Origin: Bradyrhizobium sp. Tv2a-2
Lineage (GTDB): Bacteria; Pseudomonadota; Alphaproteobacteria; Rhizobiales; Xanthobacteraceae
Length of the DNA: 64,000 bases
NCBI RefSeq assembly: GCF_000472425.1
Contig: NZ_AXAI01000006.1
Location: forward strand, 248,001-312,000
Reading direction: 5' to 3'
Numbering within the stretch: position 1 is the stretch's first letter; every line of letters starts with the position of its first letter. Shown here one piece after another: positions 1 through 8,647 of the stretch. A program made the position numbers and the translations under genes. Under the pieces are notes generated by a model, which saw only the letters and a program-made list of their open reading frames with translations, was not told where the DNA came from and searched no databases.

Positions 1-2
1 GC

Positions 3-578
3 ACAGTCGACGTTGATGCGCTTGGGATCACGAACAGTGGTAGCGACGTCACGCCGATGATCGCTCTTCGCGACCAGGCGCTCGACCAGCTAGCTTGGGC
101 GAGCCGTGCAGTTCGCTTGATGGGCTTTTCAGCAATTTTCGCGACCTTGGTGGGGATCGTGACGATCCTGGTTGTCGAGGCCTCCACAACTGCTCGCGTC
201 GAACGTGCCATTTCCGAGCTTCGCGAACAGGCGGGGGCGGGTCTCGGCGGCAGCCGGGCGGCTCGTTTGTCAGCCCTGAAGGCCGGGCCAGGTGTGCTCG
301 ACGTGTGGGAAGAGCTTTCTCGTGTGCTTCCCGAACACACTTTCCTCAGTGAGTTGCGCATTGCCGACGGCGAGATCTCCATCACCGGCTTTTCCGCGGA
401 CGCAGCGCACCTCGTTCGGCTGGTTGAACAGTCGCGGTTGTTTACGGCCGCACATCTGACGGGCGCGATCACGCCTGATCTCACCGAGCGCAAAGATCGC
501 TTCAGCTTGGCGTTCCGAGTGAGGGGAACCCAGGTTCACGAACCGCGCGGAACAGCGGTCGCGCGAGGTGACCGATGA
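3..578 (+). CDS. gspL: GspL-like type II secretion inner-membrane protein (3' fragment)
   Basis: The frame is open from the window edge, so the N-terminal cytoplasmic actin-like part lies outside; the first ATG at 57 is internal. What is visible is a single transmembrane helix (FSAIFATLVGIVTILVV) and then a periplasmic coiled and ferredoxin-like domain of the GspL/PilN type. GspL anchors the secretion ATPase GspE to the inner membrane and partners with GspM. It overlaps the next gene by 4 bases, which fits an operon. The assignment rests on topology, size and the gspM-gspC-peptidase context rather than on a strong motif. Confidence 0.7.
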   Translation, partial: TVDVDALGITNSGSDVTPMIALRDQALDQLAWASRAVRLMGFSAIFATLVGIVTILVVEASTTARVERAISELREQAGAGLGGSRAARLSALKAGPGVLDVWEELSRVLPEHTFLSELRIADGEISITGFSADAAHLVRLVEQSRLFTAAHLTGAITPDLTERKDRFSLAFRVRGTQVHEPRGTAVARGDR

Positions 579-1153
579 CGCTTGATCGTGTGGCTCATGC
601 TCTTCTGCTACGCCGTGTCCGCTTTGCCCTGCTCAACGTCGCTGCAGTTGGCTCGCTTATCGTGTTCATTATCGCGCCGTTCGTATCACACGTGGCCGAC
701 AAAGCCGACGAGATAGCCGTTCGCGCCGAACTGTTGGCGCGATTGAGGGTCGTCGCAGACGAAGCGACCCAAGCGCGTATGAATACGGGTCGGCTCGATG
801 ATCTCTATTTGCCCGGAAGCGAGGAACGTTTGGCGAGCGCTGACTTGCAGGCAACGTTGAAGACTGTGGCAGATGAGGCGGGCCTGCATTTCCTAAGCGT
901 GCGGGGCGTCAGGCCGAACCGACCGTTAGCGCCGGGCATGGTCGCTGTCGGCTTCGAACTCGAGGGCCCTCCCGCGGCGCTTCGCACCGCCCTGCAGAAC
1001 ATTGAAACCGGTCGGCCAATGCTGTTTGTCACCGCACTAACGCTGCGCCCGGCGCGGGATGGCAACGAGGGCGCATTGCGCGCCGAATTGACCGTGCAGG
1101 GGGCCATGCGAGATTCTGCAACCACGGTTCCGGTGATGGAGCCGGATCGATGA
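575..1153 (+). CDS. gspM: GspM-like type II secretion protein
   Basis: A 192-residue bitopic membrane protein with a short cytoplasmic start, one hydrophobic span at about residues 20-37 (LLNVAAVGSLIVFIIAPFV), a coiled segment, and a periplasmic domain. This is the layout of GspM, which pairs with GspL in the inner-membrane platform of the type II secretion machine. The start codon overlaps the upstream stop as ATGA, and the gene overlaps the following one in the same way, so translation is probably coupled. Sequence conservation in this family is low, so the name leans on order and topology. Confidence 0.7.
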   Translation: MTLDRVAHALLLRRVRFALLNVAAVGSLIVFIIAPFVSHVADKADEIAVRAELLARLRVVADEATQARMNTGRLDDLYLPGSEERLASADLQATLKTVADEAGLHFLSVRGVRPNRPLAPGMVAVGFELEGPPAALRTALQNIETGRPMLFVTALTLRPARDGNEGALRAELTVQGAMRDSATTVPVMEPDR

Positions 1154-1716
1154 ATCTCTTGAACGGCCTTATGGCGCGCTTTCAGTTTCCTGCGCCGAAA
1201 TGGCCTTCGCGCGACGAGCTTGAGCGGTTGCCTCCGGCGACACGGTTGTCGCTGTTGGCTCTGTTTGGCTCCTGTGTCCTCGCCGGCGCAGCCACACTTT
1301 CCGCCGTGATCGTGATTGAGGCCGCTGCATGGGAGAACGCAGCCCCCATGACGCGGTCGCTTGGGCTTGCCGCCGGGACAGGGAAGGGGGGTGCCGGTGA
1401 GGTGATGTTGCAAAGGCCGCTTTTCGTGCGCAGCCGGCGGCTCGCAATCGCGGTCGCTGCGCCGCCTCCACCTCCGCCACCCGCACCACCGGCGGTAATG
1501 CAAGACCCAAGCGTCGGACTGAAGGGCGTATTCATCAACGGCAAGACAGGCAAGGCTTTTCTGACCACCGCACAAAATCCGGGCGGCGTTTGGGTTGCGC
1601 CTGACGACATGGTCGGTGGTTGGCGTCTCGTCGCCGTGCGTCCCGACGAAGTTGAACTCGAAGGCAGCGGTCAGCGGATGGTGGTGCCGTTTATCACCTC
1701 CAGTGTGCGGCGATGA
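1150..1716 (+). CDS. GspC-like type II secretion protein with polyproline linker
   Basis: 188 residues. One transmembrane helix lies near residues 36-58, then a proline-rich linker at about 102-115 (PPPPPPPAPPA), then a small domain with LKGVFINGKTGKAFLTT, GGWRLVAVRPDEVELEG and a VPF end. That last part resembles the homology region of GspC/PulC, which connects the inner-membrane platform to the outer-membrane secretin. It lacks a PDZ domain, so it is a short version; a GspN-like label is the alternative. It overlaps gspM upstream and the peptidase gene downstream by 4 bases each. Confidence 0.6.
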   Translation: MNLLNGLMARFQFPAPKWPSRDELERLPPATRLSLLALFGSCVLAGAATLSAVIVIEAAAWENAAPMTRSLGLAAGTGKGGAGEVMLQRPLFVRSRRLAIAVAAPPPPPPPAPPAVMQDPSVGLKGVFINGKTGKAFLTTAQNPGGVWVAPDDMVGGWRLVAVRPDEVELEGSGQRMVVPFITSSVRR

Positions 1717-2384
1717 TGAAGCACGTAGTCAAAACCATCGACCGGACAAAGCACTTCGCCGTCCAAAGCCTCGCCTGGCAAGGTGTGGAACGGCCGTACG
1801 CGCTATTGGCTTGGTCGATGCTGGCGGGTCTCATTTGGCTCCTCATGAAAGCCATAAGCGGCCCGGGGCTCGGCTGGGTGTTGATGCCTGGGCAAATTGT
1901 TCTGCTGACGATCCTGGTCTCCGTTTGCGCCATAGATGCACGCTTCGGCATCATTCCGGATGGCCTTGTTCTCGCGCTCGCCGCCAGCGGATTGATACAA
2001 ACTGGACTTGCCTTCCTTGTCGGCGAGGCGGGCCCAACCGGGCTCGCATGGACAAATGCAACGTTCGCCTCATACCTTGATGCGTTCGCTTGGCGAGCGG
2101 GAGACGCGGCGGCCGTCTTTGCCGCGGCACTCGCGCTGAGGGGCTGCTACCGCGTGCTGCGAGGCCGCGAGGGACTCGGCTTGGGGGACGTCAAACTGGT
2201 CACGGCAGCGGCGCTATGGACGGGGCTGAGCGGGCTGCCGTTCGTACTTGGTGGTGCGGTCGTTTCAGCCATGCTGAGCCTTCTTGTCCTACGTAGTGAG
2301 GGCGCCGAGCTTCGCTCTGGCGACGCTATTGCATTTGGTCCGCACCTCGCCCTCGGTATCTGGCTGACGGTTTTGGCAACCTAA
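1713..2384 (+). CDS. Prepilin peptidase (A24 family), short form
   Basis: A 223-residue polytopic membrane protein. It carries the two catalytic aspartates of A24 aspartic peptidases: Asp75 in CAIDARFGIIPD and Asp159 in GLGLGDVKL. It lacks the N-terminal methyltransferase domain and zinc cysteines of full-length GspO/PilD, as in TadV/CpaA-like enzymes. Its job would be to cleave the leader of pseudopilins such as the GspG homologue encoded at 3.6 kb. The start overlaps the gspC-like stop (ATGA). It is the last gene of the tightly packed run before a 0.5 kb spacer. Confidence 0.85.
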   Translation: MMKHVVKTIDRTKHFAVQSLAWQGVERPYALLAWSMLAGLIWLLMKAISGPGLGWVLMPGQIVLLTILVSVCAIDARFGIIPDGLVLALAASGLIQTGLAFLVGEAGPTGLAWTNATFASYLDAFAWRAGDAAAVFAAALALRGCYRVLRGREGLGLGDVKLVTAAALWTGLSGLPFVLGGAVVSAMLSLLVLRSEGAELRSGDAIAFGPHLALGIWLTVLAT

Positions 2385-2893
2385 TTTGTCGATGTCATAG
2401 GGCCCCTGCGCGAGCGCGCCGAGTAGCAAATGCTGGTAATTGAGTTTAAATAGAGCTCAATCGCGGGCGAGACCGGTCTTCCTCTGACCGACGGAAGCCA
2501 CCCGCCTTATCGGCAGGCGTATTCGCGCTTGGAATTGGTTTTGGGGGGCAACGAACGACCGGGCCTGGCCTGCCGCGGCCTGCTGGCGTCAGGTTGGTTA
2601 GACACCAAGCCTGCCGAAGCGGCTTAGTTTCCCGCGCAGGTCGGTTGATGCCCGGCATCAATAATGGGACCGAAGGTGGTGGCGGTCCGACGAGTATCTC
2701 GCGAACAGGCGAAGCAGCCGAGCCCGGCCATGTGCTGAAAAACCAAAGAAGGATTTTTAAACAACGCCTTGCCAGGGGTTAAACCGACCCATCCAAAAGG
2801 GTAATTGATGTAATTATTTTGAGTTATTGACGGTGTTTCAAAACGTCCTAACCTAAGCTTGGGGTGCTGCAACGAGCCGGCTGAGTGGGCAAG
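2385..2893. other. Intergenic stretch with weak promoter candidate
   Basis: No convincing gene on either strand; the short open frames have poor composition and no ribosome binding sites. Near the downstream end the bases become AT-rich. TTGACG at 2827-2832 followed 16 bases later by TAACCT at 2849 is a weak candidate promoter for the H-NS gene that follows. Confidence 0.4.
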
Positions 2894-3211
2894 ATGAAGA
2901 GCAGCAATCTGAAGATCATGTCGGTGGACCAGTTATGGGACCTGCATGAGCAGGTAATTGCCGAATTGAGCAAAAGGATCGTGGCCGAGAAAAGCAGGCT
3001 GGAAGAGCGGCTTCGCAAACTTGGTTCGCCTGGCGGCGATCGGCTGAACCGTCAGCGGCGTCCTTACCCAAAGGTGCTTCCCAAATATCGAAATCCGAAA
3101 AATCCCGCCGAAACCTGGGCCGGCCGGGGTAAACAACCCCGCTGGCTTAAATCGCAGCTTCGATCCGGCAAGAAGTTGGACGACTTCCTAATAAGTCGAT
3201 CGCCAGCGTAA
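2894..3211 (+). CDS. H-NS family nucleoid protein, paralogue 1
   Basis: 105 residues. The N-terminal part (SVDQLWDLHEQVIAELSKRI plus a charged helix) is the oligomerisation region. The C-terminal part contains RRPYPKVLPKYRNPKNPAETW and AGRGKQPRWL, the DNA-binding core of H-NS-type proteins in Bradyrhizobium; the AGRGKQPRW block matches the minor-groove AT-hook-like loop. A GTG at 2885 is also possible, but ATG at 2894 gives the same N-terminus as the two paralogues in this window. It sits between the prepilin peptidase and gspG, on the same strand, and probably silences AT-rich DNA such as the adjoining locus (inference). Confidence 0.9.
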   Translation: MKSSNLKIMSVDQLWDLHEQVIAELSKRIVAEKSRLEERLRKLGSPGGDRLNRQRRPYPKVLPKYRNPKNPAETWAGRGKQPRWLKSQLRSGKKLDDFLISRSPA

Positions 3212-3623
3212 ATTTTGCGCTTGATCGCCGCGCCACGTTCGATTTCGCCGCGATACCTTGTTTCACGCGGCGTTGTCCGGATACCGCGCCATCGGGAGGT
3301 GAAGCGCCGGCTTGGGGTCAATAGCTGGCGGTCCGCGCCTGGCAATTGAGATCGCCGCCCCCGGGTCGGACAACGATGGGGCCTCCCGTTGGTCGCGGCG
3401 CAGGGTCCGACGGGACGCAAACGTCATTAACAAAGAGAGTTGGACCCCAGGGCAAATTTGCCGGGTCACTTAAGGAGCTGCTCATCCTGGCTGGCGGTTG
3501 CGGCCGTGTCGCAATCCTTTGGAGAGGAATGCGGGTCACTGTGGCTGAAAATATAAGGCCAGAGAGGCTTCGGCTGCGCTGCAAATCCTTGCGCCGCCGG
3601 CTCCAAACGGACGGGGACGACGA
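3212..3623. other. Intergenic stretch upstream of gspG
   Basis: About 410 bases with no gene I can support on either strand; overlapping open frames look like shadows of gspG. A GGGGA sequence at about 3613-3617 is a plausible ribosome binding site for gspG. Confidence 0.4.
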
Positions 3624-4079
3624 ATGCTTGATCCGAGGACATACCGTCGCAGGCAGCGCCAAGCGACGCGGCGCGGTGGCAATGCCGGTTATACGCTGCT
3701 CGAGCTGCTCGTGGTGATGGGCATTCTCGCCGTGCTTAGCGCGATGGCGACGCCGCAGCTGATGGGCTACTTCGGCAAAGCCAAAGCACAATCGGCGGAG
3801 ATCCAAATCCAAAATATCGGCACCGCCCTGGAGATGTATTATCTGGAAAACGGTACTTACCCAAGCGAGAGCGCCGGTCTCAAAGCTCTCGTTGAGCCCG
3901 ACGCAGAAGCACCCAATTGGAACGGTCCATACCTCAAGAAGGCGCAGAACCTGCTCGATCCCTGGGGCCGGCCGTTTCGATATGTCTATCCGGCCACGAA
4001 CGGTAGCTACGAGGTTTTTTCGCTGGGGCCCAACGGGAAAGCGAAGCTCGCGACAGCTCCAATGTCACGCCGTAGCTGA
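3624..4079 (+). CDS. gspG: Type II secretion major pseudopilin GspG
   Basis: 151 residues. A type IV prepilin leader of 22 residues, rich in Arg, ends at Gly22; the mature protein begins YTLLELLVVMGILAVLSAMA with Glu at mature position 5, the hallmark of prepilin-peptidase substrates. The C-terminal part has the GspG signatures DPWGRPFRY and FSLGPNGK, which form the calcium site of major pseudopilins. It would polymerise into the periplasmic pseudopilus after cleavage by the peptidase at 1713-2384. It is separated from the other gsp genes by an H-NS gene. The 3' end faces a convergent PEP-CTERM gene. Confidence 0.92.
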   Translation: MLDPRTYRRRQRQATRRGGNAGYTLLELLVVMGILAVLSAMATPQLMGYFGKAKAQSAEIQIQNIGTALEMYYLENGTYPSESAGLKALVEPDAEAPNWNGPYLKKAQNLLDPWGRPFRYVYPATNGSYEVFSLGPNGKAKLATAPMSRRS

Positions 4080-4120
4080 CGCGTGACACATGAGGCCGAT
4101 GGGTCGCGAGCCCAGCAAGC

Positions 4121-4675
4121 TCAGGCTGCGCTTGCGCGCAGCCGGGATTTACGCTGGAAGCCCAACGAGGCCAGTCCGATGAAGCCTAATACCATCATCG
4201 CCCAAGTGGAAGGCTCAGGAACGGCCGCGACCATCAATTTTCCCCGGACGGACTCGCTCAAGGGATCACAGGGGTCGTTAGCAGCTACGAAATAGGACCG
4301 TCGATCGATCGCCGCGCCAGTTCCCCCGAAAAGTGACGACGCGGTATCGAGCACCAGGAAAAAATCATACTTCCCCTTGGTATCTTGAAGCTCAACGTCG
4401 TAGTCGGCGCCACTGAACCCTTGAGAGACGATCTTTGTAAAGGTCCCGAAGTTCGGTGTAACGATATCCACGCTCGTTATCTTGTCGGTGGGTCCACCGA
4501 CTACGGTCAGCGTTCCAGTGATCGGCGGATCCACACCGATCTGGTAGGAGCCGCTGACGGTGTAATTATACGTCGGGGCGGTAACGACAGACGCTGAAGC
4601 TTGGTTTGGAGACAGAAGTAGGCTGGTACCTAGCAACAGACCGGCAAGAATACCTTTATCGATATCAGAACTCAT
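4121..4675 (-). CDS. PEP-CTERM sorting domain protein 1
   Basis: 184 residues. The N-terminal signal peptide has a hydrophobic core (GILAGLLLGTSLLLS) ending near NQASAS. The middle is a Thr/Ser/Gly-rich beta domain with no recognised enzyme motif. The C-terminus is a classic PEPxxWA tail: VPEPSTWAMM, a short membrane span and a basic end (FQRKSRLR). Such tails are cut and anchored by exosortases, and the proteins often accompany exopolysaccharide genes. The ribosome site GGAAGGGG lies just upstream of the ATG. It is transcribed toward gspG, and an AT-rich leader with an inverted repeat precedes it. Confidence 0.9.
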   Translation of the reverse strand: MSSDIDKGILAGLLLGTSLLLSPNQASASVVTAPTYNYTVSGSYQIGVDPPITGTLTVVGGPTDKITSVDIVTPNFGTFTKIVSQGFSGADYDVELQDTKGKYDFFLVLDTASSLFGGTGAAIDRRSYFVAANDPCDPLSESVRGKLMVAAVPEPSTWAMMVLGFIGLASLGFQRKSRLRASAA

Positions 4676-4698
4676 TACAAACCCCTTCCCAGATAATT

Positions 4699-4727
4699 GT
4701 CGTTTAATTATTTAATTTTAAAACGAC
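4699..4727 (-). promoter_or_regulatory. AT-rich inverted repeat in the leader of PEP-CTERM gene 1
   Basis: The arms GTCGTTT (4699-4705) and AAACGAC (4721-4727) are perfect complements around a 15-base AT-only spacer, 24 bases before the start codon. It could be an operator or an mRNA hairpin. The whole leader from 4690 to 4780 is far more AT-rich than the surroundings, as expected of an H-NS target. Confidence 0.4.
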
Positions 4728-5259
4728 AAAGATAAACCTCGATCCATTCCAATTATTATATTTTTTAAAAAGCCGCAATGTTTGTCGACCGGAAACGTTT
4801 GCCGCTTATGTCGTCCGCCGGCGATACCGGAGCTGTCAGCATAATTAGAAAAAATGACGCAATTGCAGATATTTACGCCAGGCATTTAAAGTCAGGAGTT
4901 CGCCTTGTGCCTTCCTTTGCAGCAAAACTCGGTGGTATTAGAGAGGATTTAGCTCAGTCTCTGAAGCGATCAGGCCTTATTGATTGCCCTGCCAGAGTTG
5001 AACGAGACTGGTCTGCTGCCCCCGCTACGTTTGGTGCACATAGGGGGCCTCGGCTTGTTGTGATCTATTGCTGTAAGCAGAGGGCGAAGAGGCGTCGTCG
5101 CGACGCGGTTCGTCCACTCGTTTTGCAGTCCAATTGAGCTCATGGATTTGTTGTCAGGGATCGTCGGCTGGCAGTTGCTGAATGTCCTGCCGTTGCCACT
5201 TCCTCAGACGCCGGAACTGTACGCTGCTCGACTGTCGGAACGCTTCAACCGTCATAGCG
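4728..5259. other. Intergenic stretch without a supported gene
   Basis: It holds the promoter region of the minus-strand PEP-CTERM gene. Plus-strand open frames at 4778-5137 and 5142-5354 have no ribosome site, odd composition and no recognisable domain. I see no RNA gene or insertion sequence. Confidence 0.4.
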
Positions 5260-6186
5260 TCAAGATGCAAAGCTGCTTTTGCTTTCTGCAAGACAAATAC
5301 CGTACTTCAGCTTGGCTCTCTCGGGAATTGCTCGGTCGCGAGAAACAGCAATGAAGTCATTGGCGCCTGAAAAGGGCTGCACGAGGCGGACTTCAGTCAG
5401 ACGCTTTTCAATTGCGAAAACGCTATAACGAAGATCTTCCAATATAGTGGATAGATCTGCGCCGTCGCGGGTCTGCAGACCCCCGTGATCCTCATACAAT
5501 ATCGCTCGGGGTTTCAACCTGCGAAGTTGGTCCTCGGCGGCACGAATGATTTTTCCTTCGTGTCCCTCTGCGTCTATCTTAACGATGTCCACACGGATGG
5601 CTTCTGTCGAAAGGAACTCGTTGGCCTGCAGAACTTGCACCGTGGTGGTTGCTATCTCTCCCCCGGTCGCGAGCCTGCTACGGCCGTTGTTCTCAACATC
5701 AATGAAGAACGGCAATTCGCCAGCGCGATCCGACAGCGCCGCGCAGAAAATCGCGTGCCGATCGCCAAACTGCGCCAGATTACGACGAAGGTATTCACAG
5801 ACAACCGGCTGGGGCTCCACAGCCACAGCTCGAGAACTCGGAACTTTCTTTAGAAAACACGCGCTGACATAGCCAACGTTTGCTCCAATGTCCAAGAGCA
5901 CGTCCGAGGGTTCGGAAAAGTCCAGCAACACCTCAAATACTGTACGGTCGAATTCGCCCGTAAGGTAAATGTGTCGCCCAACGAATTCATTCGGCATTAC
6001 CGTCATCATGAAGTCGTCAGTCGTCTTTACCAGAGCTTCTTTCGCATCAAATTTCAGATCCTTGAAAAAAGTGTCAACCAAGCGGCCTCCCCCGCGGGGA
6101 AACGGCCAAGCTCGGAGCAGGAATTGAGGCAGCAAATGTTCCGGGTTCATAGTAGTTTCCAGGAAATCATACGTGGGCTTGTGCAA
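5260..6186 (-). CDS. FkbM family SAM-dependent methyltransferase
   Basis: 308 residues. The SAM-binding motif I is LLDIGANVGY (about 97-106), followed by AVEPQP for the ribose contact and VDIVKIDAEGHE (199-210), the signature of the FkbM family. These enzymes O-methylate sugars or other hydroxyl groups; inside a polysaccharide locus the likely target is a sugar hydroxyl of the glycan (inference). A second ATG at codon 13 (MNPEHLLP) is an alternative start. It stands alone on the minus strand, divergent from the glycoside hydrolase gene. Confidence 0.88.
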   Translation of the reverse strand: MHKPTYDFLETTMNPEHLLPQFLLRAWPFPRGGGRLVDTFFKDLKFDAKEALVKTTDDFMMTVMPNEFVGRHIYLTGEFDRTVFEVLLDFSEPSDVLLDIGANVGYVSACFLKKVPSSRAVAVEPQPVVCEYLRRNLAQFGDRHAIFCAALSDRAGELPFFIDVENNGRSRLATGGEIATTTVQVLQANEFLSTEAIRVDIVKIDAEGHEGKIIRAAEDQLRRLKPRAILYEDHGGLQTRDGADLSTILEDLRYSVFAIEKRLTEVRLVQPFSGANDFIAVSRDRAIPERAKLKYGICLAESKSSFAS

Positions 6187-6374
6187 TATTAAATAACCCG
6201 ATCGCGCGCTACGACCGAAATGCGCTTTTCCTATATTAGTTTTAATTGCATCCTTAATGTGTTAACTTTATCGGCCTCATTGCGGCTCGTTCGCTGCTTT
6301 GTCAATACTTTGGATAGTGGTCTCCGGCAGGATCTCGGAAAAGGAAGCTAATCGCGCAGGAGAGCGGTGATCCT

Positions 6375-8516
6375 ATGACTATGACACGTCGAGATTTGAT
6401 GGCGGCATTTGCCGCTTCGTCGAGCCTAGTCTTGGACCGCCAAGTCCTAGCTTCGCCGGCGAAGTCCAACGTAGTTACCGCGGTTACCACCAACTCGGTG
6501 GTGTTGGGCACGGCTATCGAAGGCGGCATGTTCAAAAACATCGCCCTTTCGCTCAACAGTCTGCAATCGGCCTCCGGATATGCCTATCCCGCGATTCTGG
6601 ATGGGAACGGCTATCCAACCGCGACTCCCACTTACAACATCTTCGGGCTGGTGAATTTCCCTTCGACGCTTCTTCCGACGGACCAGATCGTTGTTAAGTT
6701 CAACGGGACAGGCACAATTCAGCTGGCTCGAGGAGCTCCCGGCTTTACAATCGTATCCGGTGGGACCTTTGTCAGCGGCTCTCCAAGCTTCAATCTGACG
6801 ATCAGCGGTACGAATCCTCGCGTCGTGTTCCAATTCAATTCGAGCGTGTCGTCGTCCGTTACATTCAACTTTCTTGCAGGTAGCAAGTTTTCCGGCATGT
6901 CGAGCTTGGTGATATGCAAACTTGCCGATGAGGCGGCAATTGACGCTGCGACCACCCCCGAGCAGATGTTCAATGACCAGTATGTGGCGATTTATCAGTC
7001 GCTAAATCCGGGTGTTTTGCGGTCGATGGGATGGACCAATCCGAACTTCGGAAACGTGTCTCAATCCAGATATATCGCGCCATGGCAAACCAGCCTCAAT
7101 ATCAGCAGTCAGCGTTGGGCTCCGGGGGCTTGGGCTGGGACAACAACGGGTACCAACAGCTATCAATCTGCATCGCAACCTGACGCTGGGAAGACGTACG
7201 CCGATGGCGAAATGATCCAGTTGCAGTTTGCGGCAGCTAACACGTCGTCTGCTGTGACGCTAAATTCAGGCGGCCGAGGGGCGATACCACTGCTGGTTGG
7301 GAGCGGATATGGCACAGGCCAAGCCCTACCGGTGGGGGCTATCGCCGCCGGAAGTTTGGCAACTCTCACCTATGACGCGGTGCTAAAGGCATTCATGTGG
7401 CAACAGGACGGTCAAACGCCCTGTATTCCATTCGAGCTTCAAATTGGGTTCGCAAATCGCATCAACTCAAACTATTGGTGCAACATACCCGCCTATTTCG
7501 ATGATGCATCGGTCAGCGCAATAGCCACCATGGTCCGAACCAGACTTTCGTCGACGCGGACCGCCTATTTCGAATATGCGAATGAGGTTTGGAATTGGTC
7601 ATTCCCGGTTACGCCCTGGGCAGCGGCTAAGGGCGCCGCGCTTGGGTTTCCATCAGACAACAACCGGCAAGTGTATGGGTGGTTTGCCCTCAGGCATTCT
7701 CAGGTAATGCAGGGCGTTGTGACGGCTTGGAGCCCTCGGTCAACTTCGCAGCTGCGCCGAGTCCTGGCGTTCCAGGCGTTTGGTCCAACGGCTGCGACCG
7801 CGACTTACAGGTTGGGTGGGGCCGATCTAAATGGAGCGAATTATCCAAGCTATTCCAGTCGGGGATACCAGAGCTATAATGCAGCCCCGAATCGTCCAGT
7901 GGACTTTTGCGACGTCCTTTCCTACGCGACCTACTATTCCGGAGCGCAGTGCACGAACTTCGATGCAAACTATCTGCAAAACGGCGCCTCGAACATCGCG
8001 GGTCTACTGGCGGCCGCAGATAGTTACGCTTCTGGGGTTGCGTCACTAATGTCCTCTGGCCTGGCGTTCTTGGACAACGATATCCGCGCTGGAGTACTCG
8101 CAAATGGTGCGGCGGGCTCGCAGACACTTCTCAGCCTATCGAGTTCCGCAAATGGGATCGGTGTTTACCAAGCCTGGAATGCCATCGCTAAGCTTTTTAA
8201 TAAATCGGTCGAATGCTATGAAGGTGGTCACGAGAGCTGGTTCCCGTCAACGCAGGCCTGCACCGCGATGGGCATTTCAACCTCATATGGAGGACCCACG
8301 GGCAAGATCGCTAAGTTGCTGAACGGCTACAAAATGTCGAGCGCGTTTCAGTCGCTTGTAAATGACCAGATTAGGCAGTTCATGTCGATGCCCACCTCTA
8401 CGCGGGCGGCATGGCTGATCATTCCAGGACCAAACCAATGGGCGCTTAGCACAGGTGACTCTTACGCGATAAAGTATGCGTCCTGGAATGCCGTTTCCGT
8501 TCTGGACCATTCTTGA
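6375..8516 (+). CDS. Tat-exported putative glycoside hydrolase
   Basis: 713 residues. The start MTMTRRDLMAAFAASS is a twin-arginine signal with a cleavage region near LAS. Two acidic motifs fit a clan-A retaining glycosidase: YFEYANEVWN with Asn403-Glu404 as acid/base, and VECYEGGHESW with Glu616 as nucleophile. Residues 265-342 (YADGEMIQLQF, VTLNSGGRGAIPL, ATLTYDAVLKAFMW) look like a phage tail-fibre-type module inserted upstream of the catalytic Asn-Glu. Placed just before the polymerase and flippase genes, it may trim or release the polysaccharide. No family number can be given from eye alone. An AGGAG lies 12 bases before the ATG. Confidence 0.7.
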   Translation: MTMTRRDLMAAFAASSSLVLDRQVLASPAKSNVVTAVTTNSVVLGTAIEGGMFKNIALSLNSLQSASGYAYPAILDGNGYPTATPTYNIFGLVNFPSTLLPTDQIVVKFNGTGTIQLARGAPGFTIVSGGTFVSGSPSFNLTISGTNPRVVFQFNSSVSSSVTFNFLAGSKFSGMSSLVICKLADEAAIDAATTPEQMFNDQYVAIYQSLNPGVLRSMGWTNPNFGNVSQSRYIAPWQTSLNISSQRWAPGAWAGTTTGTNSYQSASQPDAGKTYADGEMIQLQFAAANTSSAVTLNSGGRGAIPLLVGSGYGTGQALPVGAIAAGSLATLTYDAVLKAFMWQQDGQTPCIPFELQIGFANRINSNYWCNIPAYFDDASVSAIATMVRTRLSSTRTAYFEYANEVWNWSFPVTPWAAAKGAALGFPSDNNRQVYGWFALRHSQVMQGVVTAWSPRSTSQLRRVLAFQAFGPTAATATYRLGGADLNGANYPSYSSRGYQSYNAAPNRPVDFCDVLSYATYYSGAQCTNFDANYLQNGASNIAGLLAAADSYASGVASLMSSGLAFLDNDIRAGVLANGAAGSQTLLSLSSSANGIGVYQAWNAIAKLFNKSVECYEGGHESWFPSTQACTAMGISTSYGGPTGKIAKLLNGYKMSSAFQSLVNDQIRQFMSMPTSTRAAWLIIPGPNQWALSTGDSYAIKYASWNAVSVLDHS

Positions 8517-8647
8517 CTGACGTCCCACCGACAAGGGTAAGGACGTTTCCGATCAAGCTTCGGCGTCGCTGCGACTGCGCGTGAAGCACGGCTATGCCCT
8601 CGAGCGTTTGTTTGCTGAGCGGGCAAACGCGGAGGATACGCGAAGAA

